Below, one piece after another: positions 57,807 through 64,000 of a stretch of 64,000 bases of DNA. The translations under genes were made by a program, and so were the position numbers. Origin of the DNA: Lantana camara (Eukaryota > Streptophyta > Magnoliopsida > Lamiales > Verbenaceae). Within the stretch, counting starts at the first letter, position 1; every line of letters begins with the position of its first letter. Under the pieces are notes generated by a model. The model searched no databases. It saw only the letters and a program-made list of their open reading frames with translations, and was not told the DNA's origin. The stretch covers positions 101,652,001 to 101,716,000 of the forward strand of contig CM074858.1 of assembly GCA_037501455.1 (NCBI GenBank), written 5' to 3'.

Positions 57807-60545
57807 ACTTTTTAGTCTCGTTTACTCCAATCATGTTCATCCCCATGATTAACATATCATCGACATATAAGCATACTATCACCATATAGTCAGCTATACT
57901 TTTGGAGTAAATGCACCTGTCGGCACTGTTATACTTGAATCCAAAACGCAAGATAGCAGTGCCAAACTTCTCATGCCACTGTTTTGGTGCGTGTTTTAGA
58001 CCATACAGGGATTTAACCAACTTACACACTTTATTTTTTGTTCTCGGTCCTACAAAGCCCTCTAGGTTATTTCATATAGATTTTTTCTTTGAAATTAACA
58101 TTTAAAAATGTTGTCTTTACATCCATTTGATGAACAAATTGATCATAAAAAGAGGTTAAGGCAAGAAGAATTCTAATAAAGGCAAGTCGAGCCACCGGTG
58201 CGTAAGTGTTAAAGTAGTAAATCCCTTCTATTTTTCTAAACACTTTGGCAACTAATTTGGCTTTGAAGGCTGAGATATTTCCATCGGTGTTTCGTTTTCT
58301 TCTAAATACCAACTTGCACCCAATGGGTTTTTTTTTTCTAAATATGGGTAGGGAACCACGAGGTAAGTCTGTTAGTACCGAAGTGTTGTTACCCAAGATC
58401 GAATCCATTTCATCGTTTACAGCTTCCTTCCAAAAAGGAGCATCTCGAGAAGCTTTAACTTTTACAAATGACTTATGATCCGTCTCAAGTGTAAATATGA
58501 AAGGTATTTTCCTTACCACTTTATTATCCCGGTCCCTTTCCACCATGAACAATAAAGCCTTAGAAGAGATAAAGTTATTGTCCAAACTTTTCTTTCAGCG
58601 ACATCGTGCTGCTGGGGTGTATAACAGGCAGTTGTTTGATGTATGATACCACTTTCTTTGCAAAGTGTGTCAAAAGCATTCAAACAATATTCCATGCCTC
58701 GATCAAAACGTAGAACCTTAATCTTCTTCTCAAGCTGGGTTTCTACTTCTAACTTGTATTTCACAAATTAACTAAGAGCATCATCTTTAGTTCATAACGG
58801 ATATACATAGCAAAAACAACTAGCATGATCGATAAAAGTAATAAAATTCCTTTTTCCTCCTCTAGTTAAAATTCTATTTAACTCACAAATATCAGTATGA
58901 AGTAAATCTAATATTTGTGATTCTCTTTTTTAACATTTGACAAAAGTTTTCTTACAATTTTTGACTTTGCACATATTTCACATTTGTCAAGTTCATATTT
59001 ACCAATATCGATTAATCCCATTGCATGCATATTTTTCATGTTTTTTGCACTGATATGCCCTAATCGACTATGCTATAAAGAAATTGAAGAATGCATGTAA
59101 CCAAAAACTGAATTCATATTATTAGTCGACATCTTGTACATCCCATTACAAGCATAACCTTTGCCAACAAAAAATCACCATTTTTCATAATGATGACATT
59201 TCCTGACTCAACAGAAATTTTAAAACCTTTCTTATCTAACAAATCAACAGAAATTAAACATTTCCTAATATCTGGTACAAACAAGACATTAATCAAAAAT
59301 AATTTCTTCCTGGAGGTAAAGTTGAGTTCAACGGATCCTTTGCCTCCAACACTGGATTTGGAGCTATTTCCCATCTAAACCTCTTGCTAACAATATTTTC
59401 AAAGGTTTTGAAAAGCCTTCGATCGTTGCAAATATGAACGGTTGCTCCAAAATCCAAACACCAGCCTGAAAGTTCACTTACCATATTGACTCCAGAAATC
59501 ATTGCCACACCAAGGCTAAGATCAATAACCATGGAAACTAGGTTCTCCTCAACCATATTTGCAACGCGAATCCACTCTTCCATTGTGAGAATTCCCTCGC
59601 ATAATGTCCTGTTTCTCCACAAACATGACACTTGCCTTTTTTTTTTTTTTTTTTGTTAGTGGCATTAACAGGCCTAGATTTCTGTCCGGTTTTCTTAAAT
59701 TATCAAGAATTCTTTTTAACAGCGAAACCTTTGTTCTGAGAATTTCCAACCTCAACATGGTTTATACTAGACTATCCTTGAAACAAATTCTTTTCGTCGT
59801 GTTTTCGAGCCTCCTCTTCAATATGCAGATGTTTTGAATTTGTCCCAAGGATAAATCCTTAGATTTATGAATCAATCTCTTTGCATAATTTTTCCAGGCT
59901 GGAGGGAGCTTTGAAGTAGCTCCAACCAAGAAGGTTTCTGGAAGGACAATTTTCACCATCCGTAATTTGTTGGCAATTACCAGGAGCTCATGCACTTGCT
60001 CCAGAATTAGTTTATTACCAACCATCTTAAAATCAAGATATTTAGATATCAAGTACTTATTTATACCTTCATCCTCAGCCTTGTATTTGTACTCCAGTGC
60101 CTCCCAAAGTTCTCTAGGAGACTGTACATTTGTGTATAAATCATACAGACGGTCAGAGAGACCATGACCTAACTGTTCGTCTTCTTCTCTTTTCTGTCTT
60201 TGTTGCTGAAGGGTCTCCACTATCTCTTGGTGGATCTGTAAAGAATTTTTGGAAGGACCTGCTGCGGCAGTGTTGGTAACAAGGATAGTACCTACTGTTG
60301 TTGTTGTAGTGGGATTCGTTGTAAGGACACCACCTACTGCTGTTGTTGGTGGATCCAAGTCGATCGGTTGCTGAGAATTAGGAGGATCTTCTGGAGCTGG
60401 TGTAAGGTTTGGATCTAGAATATAGGCAGCCTTAAGGACAGTGAGCAGGAACTTCATCCTATCCTGTCAGCGGTTGAAATTGTTACCACCAAAACAGTCT
60501 AGCTTTTGCTAGTTCATGATTCTGAAGAATTCAAACTCCATCTTC
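57807..60545 (-). pseudogene. Tork-like gag-pol, N-terminal part (gag to RT), decayed
   Basis: Gag from the ATG near 60543, with stops after MN and after FNR, then a long open stretch (60457-59762) including a UBN2-type gag domain (LYDLYTNVQSPRELWEALEYKYKAEDEG). Next a CCHC remnant with an A-run slippage (59660-59640), protease (CLDFGATVHIC; usual S or T of the D-S/T-G triad is F), gag-pre-integrase, integrase pieces (FDRGMEY, HDVAERK; the glutamate in AERK is kept), and RT (58585-57807) with MDVKTTFLN and catalytic YVDD (CLYVDDMLIMG). Frameshifts near 58600, 58060 and 59290. Confidence 0.85.
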
Positions 60546-60566
60546 AAGAAATAGAAACTTTAAGAT

Positions 60567-61318
60567 TGTTAAAAATCTGGGCAATGGCTGCAGCTAGACA
60601 CGAGTATTCTCTGTCCTTAAAGTTTATATTGCCCCTAAGTTTATGGGAAGTGTGCTAAAGGTTGCAGGCGATACACATCTAGGATAAATGTCAAGCTTTT
60701 AGGGAGGATGATTTCGTGTGATAATACTAAACAAGAAATCTGATGAGTGTTGTGTGTTCTTTTTCAGCTCAAGAGGATTGTATATATAGATTTCAAGTGT
60801 TAAAAAATGGACCAATTTGAATTATGGTTGTTGGGGAATTAATTCAGCATCAATGGACTGTTAGTGGCCCCTAAATTTATCTGTGGCTTAATTCTCTTGA
60901 CATTGCAGTTACAATTAGCCACTCAATAGTCATATTCAAATTACTAGGCTAATTTAGGGTTAATTTGGAACGAATTTGGCCCAAAAAGAGCCTCCAAGCT
61001 CCTAGCAACGATGTGCATGTCCGAAGTGCAAAATGCACCATCAAACGCCACAATTGCCCAAGCCCAGCCCACGGTCCTGGCCCGCGCGGGCGGTGCAGTG
61101 AACCACACCACGTATGAGCCCATCAACCCACTCATGAGTTCCACAAATTTAATACTGTGTTTACCACTTTAATTTATAAAGCTATCTCATTTTCAGTATT
61201 TCTCGAATGTGAGACTCTAAGAGTGTCAGTTTTTTCAAACACCTATTATATGTCTTTAATAGTCCCAATGACTCTTCAATTTTCAATGTGGGATATTACA
61301 GACACTTAATATTCGACA
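60567..61318 (-). repeat. 5' LTR of the Tork-like element (752 bp)
   Basis: Aligns with 43961-44599 through GGGAAGTGTGCTAAAGG, TTTTAGGGAGGATGATTTC, AAGAAATCTGATGAGTGTTG and GGTTAATTTGGAAC. It carries an extra block near 61100-61210. The sequence just inside it shows no clear match to the initiator tRNA-Met primer site. Confidence 0.85.
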
Positions 61319-61726
61319 AGGAGCTCATTCGGTAAGCTCGCTCTTTAAATTCCATGGACAAAAGAATACTTAGGTAGTTATATAGGATACTGGAGGTAAC
61401 GTGATGGAGAGATAAACGAGTCTTATGGATAAGGCCGGAAGGAGGAGAAGCTAACAGAAGGAGTTTAGACTAAGAGTCGATAAAGAATTAAACTTGAATA
61501 GGACTCTGGGTTTATAAAAAGAAAGGTTCAGGTCAATACGAAACACAACACAAATACAAGAAAATGAGAGAGAACGGACTCGACAAGTACTCATTGCTAA
61601 TAATTAAAGGAAACCCTCCCTAAGTAATATTTAACATTTAATAAACTTGAAGTCGCGGTACGACAGCTAAAAAAAAAAACTCTCCCTTCTCTCTCCTATT
61701 CTTTAACAACCTCCTTCAATTGCGGG
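61319..61726 (+). other. Junction and probable 5' leader of a LINE
   Basis: Contains the target duplication copy AGGAG of the Tork-like element (61319-61323) and then non-coding sequence, purine-rich from 61380 and CT-rich at 61680-61720 just before the LINE ORF1 start. The exact 5' end of the LINE is not visible. Confidence 0.4.
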
Positions 61727-63294
61727 ATGGCAGATCCGCCGCCACCGCCTTAGTCTGCCAGTGACCCAGAGCAACCGCGGCCATTATATGCCACGGCCCT
61801 ATCCTCGGGAAAGCGCACTCTGGCGGCGACTACGCCTCGTACTGCAAACCCTACCCAACGTAGTAGGGTTCACGTCTTCAATCGCACAGAGCAGGCACGC
61901 AAATATGGAATTGTGACCGAACGCAACGGCCTCACCCATATTTAATTCACAGCGGAAGAAATTGCCAGGCTATCCCAACCCTATAGACATGCCCTTGTGG
62001 GTAAGTTCTCTCATGGATACCCGTCTATGGCACGTATGCATGAATTATTCATGGAACTTGAGTTGTCTGGGGAGTTTAAACTAGGATTGTTAAATGCGAA
62101 ACACGTCCTAATTCGATTAAACTGCGAGGAAGACTTCACTAAATTGTGGCTGAGAAAAATCATACTTTTGGATGGTTTTCCCATGAGAATTTTCAAATGG
62201 ACACCGACGTTCAATCCCCAAATTGAATCCTCGGTTGTCCCAGTTTGGGTTCGCTTCCCTGGAATGCGGACACAATTTTTCGATGAAGATGCCATCTACG
62301 ACGTGGCTCGTGTGATTGGGGAACCCCTATGCTGTGATGAGGGCACATATGATGCGAGTAGACCCGAATTTACGCGCGTGTGTGTTGAACTGGATCTCCT
62401 CAAGCCTCTGAAACACCAAATAACAATGGGATATGAGGGTGGCATACAAATCCAAGATATTATGTATGAGAGGCTGCCAGATTACTGTCGCAAGTGCTCC
62501 AGGCTAGGGCATAAGGAGAATGAGTGCTACATCTCTGATCCTAATAAACAGTCGGACACAACCAGGGATCTAAGAGAAAAAATTCAAGAAAAACATGCTA
62601 ATGCAGAGGAAACCAATCACCTAAGGGAAGATGGCCCCAATGGACGAAAAGGGACAAGAAAGGGAATTGGGGAAAATAGAAATCAAGACCATTCGGTCTC
62701 GAATGAACAGCAGGCCCAACAAGTAGTTGATAAGGGAAAGAAGGTTCCCAGGCTCCTATAGTAACGAAAGCTTGGGTAGAAAAGCGATTTGGGGCTACAA
62801 CCAGTAGTGAAGGGAAAACAGAAAATAACAATTCTCTGTTGCAGGATAAAACTCCTCAAGAAAAAACAAAAGGCAATATGGGCAAAGAAAGCGTTATGAA
62901 TACTATGATGGAGCAAGCGTCAGCCGCTGAGAATGCCGAGGGACAAGCAGGAAATTTGGTTCACATAAATTCTCTAGAAATTGTCCTTCCTATCACAGAG
63001 CAAAATCCTCCCGAAAACACTATCCAGGAAGCTACAGTTGGGGAGGATTCGGACCAAGAGGAAGTAGGAACTGATTCAGGCCAAGAAACTGAAGCAGAGA
63101 CTGATGAAGATGACCCAGAGACTCTCCATGCCCAAGCCACCATCCGCAGGTCAAATTCCATGGATGATATGAATCGTGATAAGGGATTTACGGAAGTTAA
63201 GTACAGAAGAAAGAACAAAAAGGAAAACCAGCTGACAGCCGCCCCTAAAAGGATGAACACTAGGTCATCGGGCGTTAATCCCGGTCAATCATGA
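61727..63294 (+). pseudogene. LINE ORF1 (DUF4283 and CCHC), with two stops and a frameshift
   Basis: The start ATG at 61727 gives MADPPPPP. TAG at 61751 and TAA at 61943 interrupt the same frame. From 61997 it is open: DUF4283-type domain (GKFSHGYPSMARMHELF ... FTKLWLRKIILLDGFPMRIFKWTP ... PVWVRFPGM) and a CCHC knuckle (CRKCSRLGHKENEC, about 62488-62529). A frameshift near 62750 (frame ends at 62761) moves the C-terminal part to another frame, open from 62755 to 63294. This part is acidic (DSDQEEVGTDSGQETEAETDEDD), with a basic end (YRRKNKKENQ). The family forms the LINE RNA-binding particle. Confidence 0.85.
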
Positions 63295-64000
63295 TTTTAC
63301 GAGGTCTCATATGGAACATAAGGGGCATATGTAATAGCGGCCGACAGCGTATCCTCAAGAGATATCGGCGGAAAAACAAACTGAATTTTTTGGCTATTTT
63401 AGAGTCTATGGTTCAATTTGGTTTTAATGAATTTACTCGCAAATTTAATTTTGATAAGGCCATTACCAATTCTTCTAATCACATTTGGTTTTTCTGTGAT
63501 CAGGAAACGACGGTGGATGTCATTGAAGATAATCGCCAATTTCTTCATTTGAAACTTACAAATCCTAACTGGGCGAAATCTGTCTTCCTCACTATAATAT
63601 ATGCTAAATCAACTATAGTTGGAAGGAGGGAGATGTGGGAATGGTTCCGGCTAAACCGAGACCCCATGGAACCTTGGATGATAGGGGGTGATTTTAACAT
63701 CATCACCCGGGTAGAAGAGAGGAAAGGCGGAAATCCTCCGGATTTACAAGGGATGGCAGAATTCAATGAATTCATCCAGGACTGCAGCTTAATGGAACTG
63801 AGGTTTGAAGGTCAGCTGTTCACGTGGTCCAGGGGATCAATGCTGCAGAGACTCGACAGAGTCATGGTGAATGAACATTGGGGTGACTTATTCCCAAAAA
63901 TGCATGTTAGACACTTACCAAGAGGAGAGTCTGATCATAGCCCCTTGTTAGTTAAGTGCGATGATAATGAACTTAGAACTGCAGCCTCGTTCCGTTTTCA
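63291..64000 (+). CDS. LINE ORF2, endonuclease part (partial, open to window edge)
   Basis: ATG at 63291 overlaps the ORF1 stop as ATGA (TGA 63292-63294). The 236 codons in the window are uninterrupted. They show an AP-endonuclease (exo-endo-phosphatase) fold: WNIRG (Asn), LAILES (Glu), TIIYAKS, GGDFNIITR (Asp and Asn), LDRVMVN and ESDHSPLLV (Asp-His). The enzyme nicks target DNA for target-primed reverse transcription; RT should follow to the right. All endonuclease key residues are present, unlike the state of ORF1. Whether ORF2 stays intact is unknown. Confidence 0.88.
   Translation, partial: MILRGLIWNIRGICNSGRQRILKRYRRKNKLNFLAILESMVQFGFNEFTRKFNFDKAITNSSNHIWFFCDQETTVDVIEDNRQFLHLKLTNPNWAKSVFLTIIYAKSTIVGRREMWEWFRLNRDPMEPWMIGGDFNIITRVEERKGGNPPDLQGMAEFNEFIQDCSLMELRFEGQLFTWSRGSMLQRLDRVMVNEHWGDLFPKMHVRHLPRGESDHSPLLVKCDDNELRTAASFRF

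Larger units (their letters stand above)
43961..61318 (-). mobile_element. Tork-like Ty1/copia element (minus), split by nested elements
   Basis: The 3' LTR is at 43961-44599 and the 5' LTR at 60567-61318; in minus orientation they begin TGTCGAATATTAAGTG / TGTTGAATGTTATG and end in TTTTTAACA. Flanking 5-mers GGGAG (43956-43960) and AGGAG (61319-61323) are a target duplication with one mismatch. The internal region codes gag-pol, with RT interrupted at the nested solo LTR 45911-57806. The gag start (RMKFLLTVLKAAYILDPNL) is typical of Tork-lineage elements. All domains are decayed. This is the oldest layer of the right-hand nest. Confidence 0.85.
61600..64000 (+). mobile_element. LINE (L1-type non-LTR element), right part outside the window
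   Basis: Carries ORF1 with a DUF4283-like region and a zinc knuckle, followed by ORF2 starting with an AP-type endonuclease. RT, tail and target duplication lie beyond 64000. The left limit is approximate. Confidence 0.85.

Overview
The window is a stretch of plant nuclear DNA made almost entirely of nested transposable elements. Ty1/copia, Ty3/gypsy (Tat- and Athila-like), CACTA (En/Spm), LINE and foldback elements are all recognisable. I find no intact host gene, rRNA, tRNA or CRISPR array. The combination of Athila, Tat, Tork-type copia and CACTA elements indicates a flowering plant, probably a eudicot, and the density of nesting suggests repeat-rich (possibly pericentromeric) chromatin. 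I cannot name the species. Most element genes carry stops and frameshifts. The only coding region still open is the LINE ORF2 running off the right edge.

Left block (1-17025): a Tat-type gypsy element on the minus strand (7487-~17025) is cut in its 3' LTR by a plus-strand copia element (copia-1). Copia-1 is itself cut at 2385 by the end of a CACTA element. Inside that CACTA lies an Athila-like LTR remnant (1-~1115). A 2.6-kb solo LTR (13066-15641) sits in the Tat gag.

Middle block (17605-41612): two arms of one inverted-repeat element (17895-18240 and 41300-41612) are held apart by a 23-kb CACTA element (18245-41298). The CACTA keeps a broken Ptta/En/Spm-type transposase gene (37618-39816) but no visible TNPD. 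It holds a minus-strand solo LTR (20211-35882), which holds a minus-strand copia (copia-2, 20795-33596), whose 5' LTR holds another solo LTR (29192-32127). Perfect 5-bp target duplications (ATTAT, AATTC, GAAAT) prove the last three levels.

Right block (43961-64000): a Tork-like copia on the minus strand (43961-61318) is split by a copia-type solo LTR (45911-57806). That LTR was hit twice: by a small solo LTR (46479-47783, duplication AAAGA) and by an Athila-like element (48599-57024). A LINE begins beyond 61318, with ORF1 and ORF2 overlapping by ATGA.

The most interesting signal is regulatory. Several LTR groups carry clusters of copy- or family-specific 13-19 bp palindromes. In the Athila-like element the same palindrome, GGTAACGGGCGTTACC, lies 30-250 bp upstream of the LTR TATA box. 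It recurs inside the element just upstream of a second TATA box, which is followed by a noncoding exon, a 424-bp intron and the env-like/ORF1 reading frame. This looks like an internal promoter sharing cis elements with the LTR. The copia LTRs show a parallel arrangement with clusters of the palindromic G-box CACGTG.
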